Shown here: piece by piece, positions 40,638 to 50,231 of the stretch
Position numbering within the stretch: position 1 is the first letter of the stretch
Layout: every line of letters begins with the position of its first letter
Assembly (NCBI RefSeq): GCF_004005965.1
Contig: NZ_SACY01000004.1
Span: forward strand, 186,001 to 250,000
Reading direction: 5' to 3'
From: Sandaracinomonas limnophila
Lineage (GTDB): Bacteria > Bacteroidota > Bacteroidia > Cytophagales > Spirosomataceae
Length of the DNA: 64,000 nt
The notes under the pieces: generated by a model
Databases searched by the model: none
Told to the model about the DNA's origin: nothing
Seen by the model: the letters and a program-made list of their open reading frames with translations, nothing else
Translations under genes and position numbers: made by a program

Positions 40638-42269
40638 TTACTTATAAACCCCATCCAAAAACTTGTATCTTCCCTCAATTGTCGAGTTTTCCAACTTAGT
40701 TTTTACATCAATATTGATGAATGGAGTTTCATCTTTTGAATAAGGCTTCCACTCTGGCAAATCTTTTCCGTTTGGATTGTATGTTTTGATGAAGTTTGCG
40801 AAATAATTGTTCATTGTTTCAGAAACCTTGTAATCATCCGCCGTCCAAGCATATTCTTTTACCAAATGTAAATTGCCCATACAATATTCAATTTCACATG
40901 CGTGTGGAGCTCCTACTGGAATAGAAACTGGTGCTGGAGCAGCGCTTGGATCTCTACGAACTGTTCCACCAGCTAATCCAGATGCCAACGATTGATCCAC
41001 TAAAGCTGGACGCAATTTGCTGTACAAATAACGATAAACCGGCTGAGAAGAATTGTTGCGATGTAAATCCATCCATTTCCAAGTTGCATACACAATGAAA
41101 CGGTCAGATGTCAATGCGGTTGCAGAAACTTCTGCCTCTCTTTCAGAATGTGCTGGATATAATTTTAACACCTCTTCAAAGTCTTTCGGGAATTCAGACT
41201 TGATCACAGATACATAATTTTCAACTGTGTATGGTTTTCCACGCATCAATCCCATTCCACCAACTTCCGCAGAATTCCAACCAGCTAATAAAGGAATTTG
41301 CGATTGCTCTTTTGCAGCATAGATTTCAGATAATTTCTTAGGTAAGAAATAGCCATCAATAACTACCGGGAATCCAAATCTTCTAGCATCTGAATAGACA
41401 TCAAATAATTCTTTGGTGCTCAATGCGCGTAATTCTTTCAATGTTTTGTAACCTGCTTTTTCGGCAAATTCTTTTCCAATTTTCTCAGCCTCAGCTAATG
41501 GCGTTGGCGCCATGGTTGGATTAATTCCCGCACCACTTTCTCCAATGGCTGCATGAACTAAGCCTTTTGTCAAAGGAGACGACATTTGGTAAGAAACTGC
41601 CACAGAACCCGCCGACTCACCAGCAATAGTTACGTGTCCTGGATCACCACCAAAATTGGCAATGTTCTTTTGTACCCATTTCAATGCAGCCAATTGGTCA
41701 TAATAACCATAGTTTCCAGAACCTTTGTAAGAAGTTTCTGCACTTAATTCAGGGTGCGCAAAATTTCCGAAAATGTTCAAACGATAGTTACATGTAACTA
41801 CAACGATTCCTTTTTTCGCCATCGTTTCACCATCGTAACGTGGCTCAGAACCATCTCCCGCTACATTTCCTCCACCATAAAAATATACTAATACAGGTAA
41901 GCCCTTCTGACCTTTCTTCGCATTCGACCAAACGTTCAAATACAAACAGTCTTCGCTTAAACCTGCAGAACGCGACATCATATCGCCAAATACTACTCCT
42001 TGAACCGGACGTGGTCCAAATTTCTTCGTTTCTTTAACACCTTTCCACGGAGTTAAAGGTTGCGGTGCCTTCCAACGCAAATCGCCAACAGGTGGCTTAG
42101 CAAATGGAATTCCAAAATACTTTTGAACTCCGGTTTTGACATCAAAATTACCTTCAATGCTTCCCATGTCGGTTGTTGCCTGAACAGGCAAGGTGTTGTC
42201 GGAGCCTTGGGCAAACGAAGCGTTCATTCCTGCTACCATCATACAAACAATTGCTACTACTTTTTTCAT
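40638..42269 (-). CDS. Secreted carboxylesterase/lipase-family protein (type B)
   Basis: The 543-residue alpha/beta-hydrolase has a Sec signal ending SFAQ. The nucleophile elbow is IAGESAGSVAV near residue 216, the oxyanion-hole text is YFYGGGNVAGDG, the acidic residue lies near GWNSAEVGG, and the His is in GAPHACEIEY. It is 4 bp from the upstream paralogue and shares the same fold, probably through tandem duplication. Substrates may be esterified sugars or aromatic esters; known type B esterases are promiscuous. Confidence 0.92.
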   Translation of the reverse strand: MKKVVAIVCMMVAGMNASFAQGSDNTLPVQATTDMGSIEGNFDVKTGVQKYFGIPFAKPPVGDLRWKAPQPLTPWKGVKETKKFGPRPVQGVVFGDMMSRSAGLSEDCLYLNVWSNAKKGQKGLPVLVYFYGGGNVAGDGSEPRYDGETMAKKGIVVVTCNYRLNIFGNFAHPELSAETSYKGSGNYGYYDQLAALKWVQKNIANFGGDPGHVTIAGESAGSVAVSYQMSSPLTKGLVHAAIGESGAGINPTMAPTPLAEAEKIGKEFAEKAGYKTLKELRALSTKELFDVYSDARRFGFPVVIDGYFLPKKLSEIYAAKEQSQIPLLAGWNSAEVGGMGLMRGKPYTVENYVSVIKSEFPKDFEEVLKLYPAHSEREAEVSATALTSDRFIVYATWKWMDLHRNNSSQPVYRYLYSKLRPALVDQSLASGLAGGTVRRDPSAAPAPVSIPVGAPHACEIEYCMGNLHLVKEYAWTADDYKVSETMNNYFANFIKTYNPNGKDLPEWKPYSKDETPFINIDVKTKLENSTIEGRYKFLDGVYK

Positions 42270-42273
42270 TTTT

Positions 42274-43878
42274 TTATTGTGCTACTAATTCGAATAATTC
42301 TTTATCTAATTGGGGTTTTACTTCACATGTATTATTGAAATGCATGGTTGAAGTATTTTGTGCATTATAAGCAGGCCAAGCTGGAAGCCCTTTGTGCCCT
42401 GGATTTCCTGTTTTCGCAAAACTAATCCATGCCGAACTCATTTTATCTGCCAAAACGTAGGCATCCTTGTAACCACCAGTCATTTCTTCGCAGCGAGCAA
42501 TGTTGTTAAATACAAACGGTAATTCCATGCAATGAACTGCCTTGTATTTCCCATCCATTACTGGCGACTGCCAAGTAAATAAATACATATAAACGGGAGC
42601 TCCTCCCGCTAATCCTGATTTAGTATTTGCCTGCGCGACTGAACCCGGACGGAACCTTGCATCCACATCAATTAAATCTGAAGGTTTTGTATCATTTGGA
42701 TACGCTTTTTTCACAGCTGCCTTAAACTTCTCTGCCTTATCCCCATAGGTTTTTTTGATATACTCTTCAATTTTATCTTGAGTTGCATCGCTTAATCCAG
42801 TCGTCATCATAGAAGGCATAAACTCGTTTTTAACTGTACCAATCAGCAAGGGAACATTTTTAGACAATTCCAATGCCTCCGCAGAAGATGTTTGATAAGG
42901 TAAAATTACCCCATCTCTGCTAGGTCCCCAGCTTAATCCAAAGCCGCCTACATTCTTTCCTTCCGCTTTTAATTTATCGGCAATGGTTTTCAACGCTTTA
43001 TTTCCCGCATCTGCCAATTGCTCAAAAGGTACTTGCTGAATTTTATCAATTTCAGCGCCAGAAATATTCAAATTTTTCAATACTTCCGCAGCAATTGCCT
43101 GCGTTGTTTCTTTTTCCAAAATACTTCCACGAACCGCACCACTTTGATTGATTGCCTTGTGGAATAAGCCTTTTGCACTAGGCATTGCCATCATGGTGTT
43201 TACTTTTGCTCCTCCGCCAGATTGTCCAAAAATGGTTACATTTCCTGGGTCTCCGCCAAAATTAGCAATGTTTTTGTTCACCCAAGCCAATGCTGTTTGG
43301 ATATCCAAAACACTGTTATTCATAGATGTTTTGTATTTATCGCCATAAGCCGACAAATCTAAATACCCCAAAATATTCAAACGATGATTGATGGAAACAA
43401 CTACCACATCTCCTTTTTTGGCTAAATTCTCACCATCATAAGAAGGTAATTCAATGGATGAACCAGCAGTATATCCGCCGCCATGAATCCAAAATAAAAC
43501 GGGACGCTTTTTACCATCGTTTATTCCTGGAGTCCAAACATTAATTCGCAGACAATCTTCACTGGTATATCCCCAGTTGTGGTTAAACACAAATTCCGAC
43601 TCATCTGCAACTTTGGTGGTTGGAGTCAATAAGGGAGCCACAGGACCGTAGGATAAGGAACTTCTAATTCCATCCCATTTTACGGGTTTGGGAGCCTCAA
43701 ATCTACCTGCTTCTGCATAAGGAATGCCCTTATAAGTGTAAATAGATTGGTGAACATATCCGCGAACCTTTCCAGATTCGGTTTGCACAACGGCCATATT
43801 GGGACCTGTTGTAATTTGAGAATTGCCTTGGAAATAAGTCAAACAACTCATTGCCAAGACCACAAAAGTCTTTTTCAT
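42274..43878 (-). CDS. Secreted carboxylesterase/lipase-family protein (type B), upstream paralogue
   Basis: The 534-residue paralogue has a Sec signal, oxyanion-hole text FWIHGGGYTAGSS, nucleophile elbow IFGQSGGGAKV near residue 219, acidic VKNEFMPSM, and catalytic His in YKAVHCMELPF. The elbow (GQSGGG) differs from the downstream copy (GESAGS), so they are diverged rather than recent duplicates. A 13-bp inverted repeat lies 60 bp upstream. Confidence 0.92.
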   Translation of the reverse strand: MKKTFVVLAMSCLTYFQGNSQITTGPNMAVVQTESGKVRGYVHQSIYTYKGIPYAEAGRFEAPKPVKWDGIRSSLSYGPVAPLLTPTTKVADESEFVFNHNWGYTSEDCLRINVWTPGINDGKKRPVLFWIHGGGYTAGSSIELPSYDGENLAKKGDVVVVSINHRLNILGYLDLSAYGDKYKTSMNNSVLDIQTALAWVNKNIANFGGDPGNVTIFGQSGGGAKVNTMMAMPSAKGLFHKAINQSGAVRGSILEKETTQAIAAEVLKNLNISGAEIDKIQQVPFEQLADAGNKALKTIADKLKAEGKNVGGFGLSWGPSRDGVILPYQTSSAEALELSKNVPLLIGTVKNEFMPSMMTTGLSDATQDKIEEYIKKTYGDKAEKFKAAVKKAYPNDTKPSDLIDVDARFRPGSVAQANTKSGLAGGAPVYMYLFTWQSPVMDGKYKAVHCMELPFVFNNIARCEEMTGGYKDAYVLADKMSSAWISFAKTGNPGHKGLPAWPAYNAQNTSTMHFNNTCEVKPQLDKELFELVAQ

Positions 43879-43935
43879 TTATAGGTTTAGATTTTGTTTT
43901 GTTTCCTATTGTCAGGAAATGATACAATAATAAAG

Positions 43936-43979
43936 AAAATTTATCAAAAATCTATATTTTATTATGTTTGATAAATTTT
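43936..43979. promoter_or_regulatory. 13-bp perfect inverted repeat between divergent genes
   Basis: AAAATTTATCAAA (43936-43948) and TTTGATAAATTTT (43967-43979) are exact reverse complements separated by 18 bp. It is located between the esterase operon start and the plus-strand gene at 44026, a good candidate operator. A shorter TTTCCT/AGGAAA repeat lies at 43902-43919. Confidence 0.55.
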
Positions 43980-44025
43980 TTCATTAATTTGCAGTTCCGT
44001 GTTTTAAAAAAACTATAAAAATTTT

Positions 44026-44451
44026 ATGAAAAGCGCCTATACGCTTAAATTAGCTTTATCAATTAACTATATTTTGTCATTGTTTGTTTTTACAATTCTG
44101 ACTAATTTTGTCACTTTGGGGGCAAAATCCGAAAAATTAATTTTAAATCAACCGCCAGAAATAACCTGGAAACACCCAGAAGTTATTCAAATTAAGTCGG
44201 GCAGTAGTAAAAATCTGAGTTATTCATGTTCAGATCCGGAGTTTCACCGCATGAATGCGAATATCCGTCAAGTAAAGGACAAAGGGAATGGGAAATCCAA
44301 ACTGAATCTAAATGCAACTTTAAATTCGGTCCAAATTGCGGTTCCCGCTTCTGCCTCATCAAACGAAACCTATTTTATCCAATTAGAAATTAAAGACGAA
44401 GGAAATCCACCACAAAGTGCCCTCCAATCGATTGAAGTTCGAATTATTTAA
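44026..44451 (+). CDS. Small exported cadherin/Ig-like protein of unknown function
   Basis: The 141-residue product has an N-terminal hydrophobic stretch (about residues 7-30) acting as signal or anchor, followed by a beta-rich domain of Cadherin/Ig type (PPEITWKHPEVIQIKSGSS, then YFIQLEIKDEGNPP). The 3' end overlaps the convergent siroheme synthase gene by 8 bp. Function is unknown. Confidence 0.65.
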   Translation: MKSAYTLKLALSINYILSLFVFTILTNFVTLGAKSEKLILNQPPEITWKHPEVIQIKSGSSKNLSYSCSDPEFHRMNANIRQVKDKGNGKSKLNLNATLNSVQIAVPASASSNETYFIQLEIKDEGNPPQSALQSIEVRII

Positions 44452-45022
44452 CCACCCCCTTCGTGATCTCATTCAATTGTTTAATTTTCTCCTGAAAATC
44501 ACCCTTCAATTGTTTGCGTACTTTTTCCATTTGATCCAAAGAAATATCAATTTCATCTGGAATAATATCATTCAAATAGGCTTTTATACGTTTGGCAAGC
44601 GTAGGCGACTTCCCATTGGTAGAAATACCTAATTTTAAATTGCCTTTTTGCACAACCGAGCCTAGGTAAAAATCACATAAATCGGGAGTGTCGGCCACAT
44701 TGCATAACAAATTTTTTGCCTCACAAAGCTGTTTAATTTCACGGTGCAATTCAGGCATATCTGTTGTACAAATAACCACTTGTTTTCCCTCCAAATCGCT
44801 TGGCAAAAAGGCTCTATTGATCAATTTTACCTCTGGAAAATCTTTTACAAACGCTAGGGTTTCTTCTCTAAAAAACGGAGCAACAAAGGTTAATTTAGCC
44901 TCCTCACAATTATTTAAAAGTGCTCCGGCCTTTTCCAAAGCCACATTTCCCCCTCCAACAATCAAAACTTCGAGTTGAGAAATCTTCAAAAAAATTGGGA
45001 AAAGTTTATTTGTTTCCGACAT
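44444..45022 (-). CDS. Siroheme synthase N-terminal domain protein (precorrin-2 dehydrogenase/ferrochelatase)
   Basis: The 192-residue protein is Met8/CysG-N-like: FPIFLKISQLEVLIVGGGNVALEKAGALL carries the NAD-binding glycines, and CDFYLGSVVQKGNLKLGISTNGKSP is the family core. It oxidises precorrin-2 and inserts iron to make siroheme for sulfite or nitrite reductases. The uroporphyrinogen methyltransferase half of CysG is missing, as is usual when SUMT is separate. It is the last gene of the tight operon starting at 49271. Confidence 0.92.
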   Translation of the reverse strand: MSETNKLFPIFLKISQLEVLIVGGGNVALEKAGALLNNCEEAKLTFVAPFFREETLAFVKDFPEVKLINRAFLPSDLEGKQVVICTTDMPELHREIKQLCEAKNLLCNVADTPDLCDFYLGSVVQKGNLKLGISTNGKSPTLAKRIKAYLNDIIPDEIDISLDQMEKVRKQLKGDFQEKIKQLNEITKGVVK

Positions 45023-45023
45023 C

Positions 45024-46079
45024 TTATTTCTTTCCTGCTAATTGTCCACAAGCCGCATCAATGTCCTTTCCTCTTGAACGTCGAACATTAACAATCATTC
45101 CTTTTGATTCTAAAAATCCAGAAAACTGTTGAATGGCATCCGCTTTGGCATTCAAAAAATTGGCTTGTTTAATAGGATTATATTCGATGATATTGATCTT
45201 ACAAGGAAACTTTTTAGCGAAGGCTAAAAGTTCTCTTGCATCTTCTAAAGAATCATTGAACTTATCAAAAACGATATACTCAAGAGTAATCCTATTTTCT
45301 GTTTTTTGGTAAAAATAAATCAATGCCTCAGCTAATGCATCTAAGGTATTACTTTCGTTAATCGGCATTATACGATTACGCTTTTCATCATTTGCCGCAT
45401 GAAGCGAAAGTGCTAAATTAAATTTAACCTGATCATCGGCCAATTTCTTAATCATCTTAGCAATTCCCGCAGTAGAAACCGTAATTCGTTTGGAAGCCAT
45501 GCCCAATCCTTCAGGAGAAGTGATTTTTTCAATAGATTCCATCATGTTGGCATAATTCAAAAGCGGCTCACCCATGCCCATGTATACAATATTGGTCAGG
45601 GGCTGCTGGTACTTTTGCTCCGCTTGTTCGCGAATCAACACGACTTGATCCACAATTTCATAAGGTTCCAAATTTCTTTTTCGCTCCATATAACCCGTTG
45701 CACAAAAGCTACATGTTAAAGAACATCCTACTTGTGAAGATACACAGGCAGTCATGCGGTCTTCTGTTGGGATTAAAACCCCTTCCACCAAATTACCATC
45801 AGACAAAACAAAACTTGATTTGATTGTACGGTCTGAACTAACCTGCGACTCTCCAACAGCAACACTATTAAAAGTAAATTCTTCTTCCAAATGCGCACGC
45901 AAATCCTTCGGCAAGTTTTGCATTTCTTCAAAGCTTCTTGCCGATTTTTTCCAAATCCATTCAAAAACTTGCTTGGCTCGAAAGCCCGGTTGTCCTTTGG
46001 CAACTAACATTTCTTTAAGCTGCTCTAGACTAAGTTTTCTTAAAGATTTCTTTTGAATTTGTGCTGTTTGGGTTTCCAA
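45024..46079 (-). CDS. rlmN: Dual-specificity RNA methyltransferase RlmN
   Basis: The 351-residue radical SAM enzyme methylates C2 of 23S rRNA A2503 and tRNA A37. The cluster motif is CSLTCSFCATGYM. Conserved cysteines for the methyl-transfer mechanism are visible in MTACVSSQVGC and in the C-terminal AACGQLAG. MGMGEPLLNY is the SAM motif. It lies 1 base from the downstream siroheme synthase gene and 3 bp after yqeY. Confidence 0.97.
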   Translation of the reverse strand: METQTAQIQKKSLRKLSLEQLKEMLVAKGQPGFRAKQVFEWIWKKSARSFEEMQNLPKDLRAHLEEEFTFNSVAVGESQVSSDRTIKSSFVLSDGNLVEGVLIPTEDRMTACVSSQVGCSLTCSFCATGYMERKRNLEPYEIVDQVVLIREQAEQKYQQPLTNIVYMGMGEPLLNYANMMESIEKITSPEGLGMASKRITVSTAGIAKMIKKLADDQVKFNLALSLHAANDEKRNRIMPINESNTLDALAEALIYFYQKTENRITLEYIVFDKFNDSLEDARELLAFAKKFPCKINIIEYNPIKQANFLNAKADAIQQFSGFLESKGMIVNVRRSRGKDIDAACGQLAGKK

Positions 46080-46082
46080 AAC

Positions 46083-46535
46083 TTATTTTTTTAATAATTC
46101 ACCTACCTTTGCAGAAATAGCTTTCCCATCGGCTAAACCAGCCAATTGTTTGGTAGCAACTCCCATCACTTTTCCCATATCTCCTGGGCCTGCAGCACCA
46201 ACTTGTGCGATTATTGCAGTTATTTTTTCTGTCAATTCTGTCTCAGATAATTGCTTTGGCAAAAACTCTTCAATAATAACCAATTCAGCCTGCTCTTTCT
46301 CCGCCAAATCGTCTCTATTTTGTGCTTTGAAGACCTCCAAAGAATCTCTTCGTTGCTTAGCAGCCTTCATCAACAATTTCATTTCTGCATCAGTACTTAA
46401 CTCGCCTGTGCTATTTCCAGAAGTTTCTTCCAATAAAATTAAAGATTTGATGGCGCGTAATGCTCTTAAACGGTCTGCATCTTTTGCTCTCATAGCATCC
46501 TTAATGCCGCTTTCAATGGTTTCTTTTAAAGCCAT
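46083..46535 (-). CDS. GatB/YqeY domain protein
   Basis: The 150-residue protein has the full YqeY pattern: MKDAMRAKDADRLRALRAIKSLIL near the start, then EKEQAELVIIEEFLPKQLSE and the YqeY-core IGAAGPGDMGKVMGV. The family resembles the tRNA-binding tail of GatB but its precise role is unclear. It sits 2 bp after the GH3 gene. Confidence 0.93.
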   Translation of the reverse strand: MALKETIESGIKDAMRAKDADRLRALRAIKSLILLEETSGNSTGELSTDAEMKLLMKAAKQRRDSLEVFKAQNRDDLAEKEQAELVIIEEFLPKQLSETELTEKITAIIAQVGAAGPGDMGKVMGVATKQLAGLADGKAISAKVGELLKK

Positions 46536-46537
46536 AA

Positions 46538-48052
46538 TTATTTGATTTTTAAAATTTCTTCTACGTATTCTCTGTTATTACTCAATCGTGGTACTTTGTG
46601 TTGCCCCCCAAGCTTCCCTCTACTTTTCATCCACTCATAAAAAGTTCCTTTCGACAATTGATGAACCTTTGGCAAGCTCAATACCAAATCAAAAGCTCGT
46701 TTGGCATCATAATCGGAATTGTCTTCACGAAGACTTTTATCCAAAATATCCACAAAGGTACTAAAATCATTCGGGGGAACCGAAAATTCTACTAACCACT
46801 CGTGGCATCCACTTTTTCCCCCTTCCATGTAGGCCGGAGCAACTGTGTAATCTACCAATTCAGCTTGGGTAGCTTTTAATGCCTTTGACATTGCCTTTTC
46901 CGCATTTTCAATAATTACCTCTTCTCCAAACGCATTGATAAACATTTTAGTTCGACCACTGATTTTAATACGATAGGGGGCAAGGGAGGTGAATTTCACC
47001 GTATCGCCAATTTTATAACGCCAAAGTCCGGCATTAGTAGAAATAACAACTGCATAATTTGTACCCAAAGCAACTTCCGACAAAGGTACTATGGTATCTT
47101 TTTCCTCTCCTGCGTCATCTAAGGGAATAAATTCATAATATATTCCATAATCCAACATCAAAAGCATCTCATCTGGCAAAGAGAGGTCATCTTGAATGCC
47201 AAAGAACCCTTCCGAAGCATTGTAAATTTCCATAAAGCTTACCTGTTCCGAGGGAAAAACTTGGTTTTTGAACAAATTCCGATACGGACTAAAAGCAACG
47301 GCCCCATGCACCAAGAATTCAAAATTGGGCCAAACTTCTAAGATATTTTGCTTCCCGGTTATTTCTAAAATTTTATCAATCAAGACCAAAGTCCAGGTTG
47401 GCACCCCCAAAATACTTGTTACATTTTCTTTTGAGGTTTCAAGAGCCATTCGCTCAATTTTTTGGTCCCAATCATTCATTAAGGCAACATCCAATGAGGG
47501 TGTTCTGATCATCTGGGCCCAAATAGGCAAGTTTTTCATAACAACCGCCGAAACATCTCCCAACAACATATTTTCATTAAAAGGATTGCTCGACAAGCTT
47601 CCGCCAATAGATAAACCCTTGCCATCAAATATTTTAGTGTCGGGTTTGTTGTGCAACAAAAGGGTAATCATATCCTTACCGCCTTTCATGTGACAATCGC
47701 CCAAAGATTCTGGTGAAACCGGAATGAATTTGCTTCGGGCATTTGTGGTACCAGAAGATTTGGAAAACCAAGAAATTGGGCTAGACCACAGGATGTTCTG
47801 TTCGCCCTGCATCATCCGGTCTATATAGGGAAAAAGCTCTTCGTAGGTAGAAATGGGTACATTTTTTCGAAAATCTTCCGAATTTCTAATGTCTGAATAG
47901 CCATATTTTTTTCCCCATTCTGTTGATTCCCCTAAAGAAATTAATTCCTTAAAACATTCTTCTTGAACATCTGCCGGACGAAGGTACATGGCCTCAATCC
48001 GAGGCATCCTTCGTTTCATTATCCAGACCAAAGTTTCGTTGAAAATCGACAT
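46538..48052 (-). CDS. GH3-family acyl-acid amido synthetase-like protein
   Basis: The ATG at 48052, 2 bases after the upstream stop, gives MSIFNETLVWIMKRRMPRIEAM and 504 residues; a longer frame overlapping the previous gene lacks a convincing start. The family is the adenylating GH3/jasmonate-amido synthetase-like group. ATP-binding text includes SSGTTNARSKFIP, and WRYKIGDTVKF and IKISGRTKMFINAFGEEV are typical of the ANL-type fold. In bacteria it is often found near lipid or peptidoglycan genes. Substrate is unknown. Confidence 0.88.
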   Translation of the reverse strand: MSIFNETLVWIMKRRMPRIEAMYLRPADVQEECFKELISLGESTEWGKKYGYSDIRNSEDFRKNVPISTYEELFPYIDRMMQGEQNILWSSPISWFSKSSGTTNARSKFIPVSPESLGDCHMKGGKDMITLLLHNKPDTKIFDGKGLSIGGSLSSNPFNENMLLGDVSAVVMKNLPIWAQMIRTPSLDVALMNDWDQKIERMALETSKENVTSILGVPTWTLVLIDKILEITGKQNILEVWPNFEFLVHGAVAFSPYRNLFKNQVFPSEQVSFMEIYNASEGFFGIQDDLSLPDEMLLMLDYGIYYEFIPLDDAGEEKDTIVPLSEVALGTNYAVVISTNAGLWRYKIGDTVKFTSLAPYRIKISGRTKMFINAFGEEVIIENAEKAMSKALKATQAELVDYTVAPAYMEGGKSGCHEWLVEFSVPPNDFSTFVDILDKSLREDNSDYDAKRAFDLVLSLPKVHQLSKGTFYEWMKSRGKLGGQHKVPRLSNNREYVEEILKIK

Positions 48053-48054
48053 CC

Positions 48055-48942
48055 TTAAGGTTTCAAATTGCTTGCCAAATTTGGATAATCTGTAATGATG
48101 CCATCCACACCCATCCGAATCAATTCCTCCATAACCTTCACATCGTTTACCGTCCAGGGAAGGGCCTTCATGCCTAAATGATGACAATTTTTTAGTTCGA
48201 AATCAGTCAAAGAACGATAATCCGGACTATAAATCTGTGGAATAAAGCCTAAGTCCATAATCACCTTATCAGGAGTTTTTCTGCTTACTAAAGCAGAAAG
48301 TAAACATGGATTAAACTTCCCTTTTACGGTCTTTTTGTGCCAGGTTTTTAATATTTTAAAATCAAAACTCTGCAAAGTAACATATTTCAAATCTGTTTTT
48401 GATTGGATAACCTGATACACCAAATCGCAAAATTGTTCAGCTTTTTGAGGTTGTGAAATACCATATTCGGCAGAATCTGACTTGATTTCTATGTTATAAT
48501 AAACAGCTTTCCCCGTTTTTTTTCGATAAGTCTCTGCCATTTCCAAAACCTCTGAAAGTAAGGGTTTATAGGTCGAAATATGTGCTTGCTGCGGAAAAAG
48601 TGGATTTCCATTAATCCCCGTATCAAAGGATTTGATTTGAGCATAGTCCATTTGATACAAATTCAAGGATTTTTCTTCCTCTTTTTTCACTTTTTGTCCA
48701 TCCGGATGCACGCAATAAAGCGCATTCATATAGGGCTCATGACTAACTACCACTTGCTGATCTTTACTGATGCATACATCCATCTCCAACACCATTCCCA
48801 ATTCCAAGGCCTTTTGAAATGCCGGAACTGTGTTTTCAGGAAAAAGTCCTCGACTACCTCGATGACCTTGAAAAAATGGTATTTGCGCCTGCATGGAAAT
48901 TCCAATTAGAAATAATCCAATAAAAATACAACTCTTTTTCAT
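48055..48942 (-). CDS. Secreted glycerophosphodiester phosphodiesterase
   Basis: The 295-residue protein begins with a Sec signal ending MQAQ. The catalytic text is FQGHRGSRGLFPENTVPAF, with metal ligands in EMDVCISKDQQVVVSHEPY and the downstream YNIEIK. The family hydrolyses glycerophosphodiesters such as glycerophosphocholine to glycerol-3-phosphate. It is 2 bp after the DUF4296 gene and before GH3. Confidence 0.93.
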   Translation of the reverse strand: MKKSCIFIGLFLIGISMQAQIPFFQGHRGSRGLFPENTVPAFQKALELGMVLEMDVCISKDQQVVVSHEPYMNALYCVHPDGQKVKKEEEKSLNLYQMDYAQIKSFDTGINGNPLFPQQAHISTYKPLLSEVLEMAETYRKKTGKAVYYNIEIKSDSAEYGISQPQKAEQFCDLVYQVIQSKTDLKYVTLQSFDFKILKTWHKKTVKGKFNPCLLSALVSRKTPDKVIMDLGFIPQIYSPDYRSLTDFELKNCHHLGMKALPWTVNDVKVMEELIRMGVDGIITDYPNLASNLKP

Positions 48943-48944
48943 TA

Positions 48945-49271
48945 TTAGTGGGGTTTAACCTTTTTGCCCAGTTCGTCTGCAACCAATTGATACATCTCCA
49001 AAAATTCATCAGGCTCTTTCACAAATGCATCAAAAGATTTGTTTACCTGCACTGAATCTACACCATGCTTTTTAAAGATATTTCGTTCCAAACCTTGAAA
49101 AAGTACCAATGCAGAATCAGAACTACCTATGTGTTTTTCATTTATCTTCGCCTCAGCCAAATGGATATCTGTTAATACTTCTGCCAATTTTTCTTTGGTT
49201 AAAAGTGGTTTTTCCTCCTTTTTCGTACAAGAAATTACCAAAAAACAGATTAAAATTATAAGTATTCTCAT
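48945..49271 (-). CDS. DUF4296 lipoprotein
   Basis: The 108-residue protein has a lipobox LVISC and the DUF4296 core LTKEKLAEVLTDIHLAEAKI. It is a lipoprotein of unknown function restricted to Bacteroidota as far as I know. It starts the six-gene operon; a TATTTTTG element lies 44 bp upstream. Confidence 0.9.
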   Translation of the reverse strand: MRILIILICFLVISCTKKEEKPLLTKEKLAEVLTDIHLAEAKINEKHIGSSDSALVLFQGLERNIFKKHGVDSVQVNKSFDAFVKEPDEFLEMYQLVADELGKKVKPH

Positions 49272-49314
49272 TTTGTTTCAGAGGAAAGCTCCATATTTAT
49301 GGGCACATTTTGTT

Positions 49315-49322
49315 CAAAAATA
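49315..49322 (-). promoter_or_regulatory. Possible -7 element of the DUF4296-GDPD-GH3-yqeY-rlmN-siroheme operon
   Basis: TATTTTTG on the minus strand matches TAnnTTTG, 44 bp before the DUF4296 start. The -33 element is not clear. Confidence 0.4.
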
Positions 49323-49361
49323 GGTAATTTAGCAAAATTCTAACAGCTTTTAATTGATAAA

Positions 49362-50231
49362 ATGGATTTTCGCAGCTTTTTAAATAAGGCGAATCAAATA
49401 GAAATTCGAATCCGTAAAGCCATCAACTCACAAATGCACGGCAATTATGCATCCATTTTTAAGGGGGCGGGAGTAGAATTTAATGACTTGCGACAATACC
49501 AATATGGTGACGACGTCCGCCATATCGATTGGAACTCCTCTGCCAAAGGGCACGGAACTTTCGTCAAAATTTTTAAAGAAGAAAAAGAGCAAACTGTGTT
49601 TTTCATGCTCGACTGCTCTGCTTCCCAACAAATTGGTTCAAGTACTCAAAGCAAATTAGATTACCTGAAAGAATTAACTTCTGTTTTAAGTCTTTCGGCC
49701 ATCCAAGATGCTGGCCACATCGGGTTTTGCTGTTTTACAGACAAAATTGAAAAGTTTATGGCCCCTGCGCCTGGCAAAAAACACGGATATAAAACCATAT
49801 CAGAAATCTATAAATTTAAGGCCGAAAGCAGCAAAACAGATATCAAAGAATCTCTCCGTTTTGCCCTACAAGTGTTGAAAAGAAAAAGTCTCGTTATTTT
49901 AATCAGTGATTTTATTGACAATAACTTTGAAGACCTATTGGTTTCTTTAGGTAACAAACACGATTTGATTCTGATACAACTACAAGATTTGCAAGAACTG
50001 GAATTGCCTAAAATGGGAATTGTGCCGATTTATAATCCAGAAACAGGTAAAACAAGTTTTTTAAATTCTTCCTCCAAATCTTTCCAAAAACTAGTAAATA
50101 AAGTATTTGTAAAAAGCCCAAATGAGCTACAACAGTTGTGTAAACAACATAAAATAGATTATGTAAAACTCACCACGGGTGCAGATTACATTCCAGAATT
50201 TGTCAAATTATTTACCCTGAGAAAAAGATGA
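49362..50231 (+). CDS. DUF58 domain protein (Bat/aerotolerance-type)
   Basis: The 289-residue protein has the DUF58 signature DVRHIDWNSSAKGHGTFVKIF followed by a MIDAS-like DCSAS in a VWA-type fold. It has no membrane segment and usually works with a MoxR ATPase. It is followed by an ATGA overlap with the next gene. No moxR lies in the window, because the upstream neighbour is divergent. Confidence 0.93.
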   Translation: MDFRSFLNKANQIEIRIRKAINSQMHGNYASIFKGAGVEFNDLRQYQYGDDVRHIDWNSSAKGHGTFVKIFKEEKEQTVFFMLDCSASQQIGSSTQSKLDYLKELTSVLSLSAIQDAGHIGFCCFTDKIEKFMAPAPGKKHGYKTISEIYKFKAESSKTDIKESLRFALQVLKRKSLVILISDFIDNNFEDLLVSLGNKHDLILIQLQDLQELELPKMGIVPIYNPETGKTSFLNSSSKSFQKLVNKVFVKSPNELQQLCKQHKIDYVKLTTGADYIPEFVKLFTLRKR

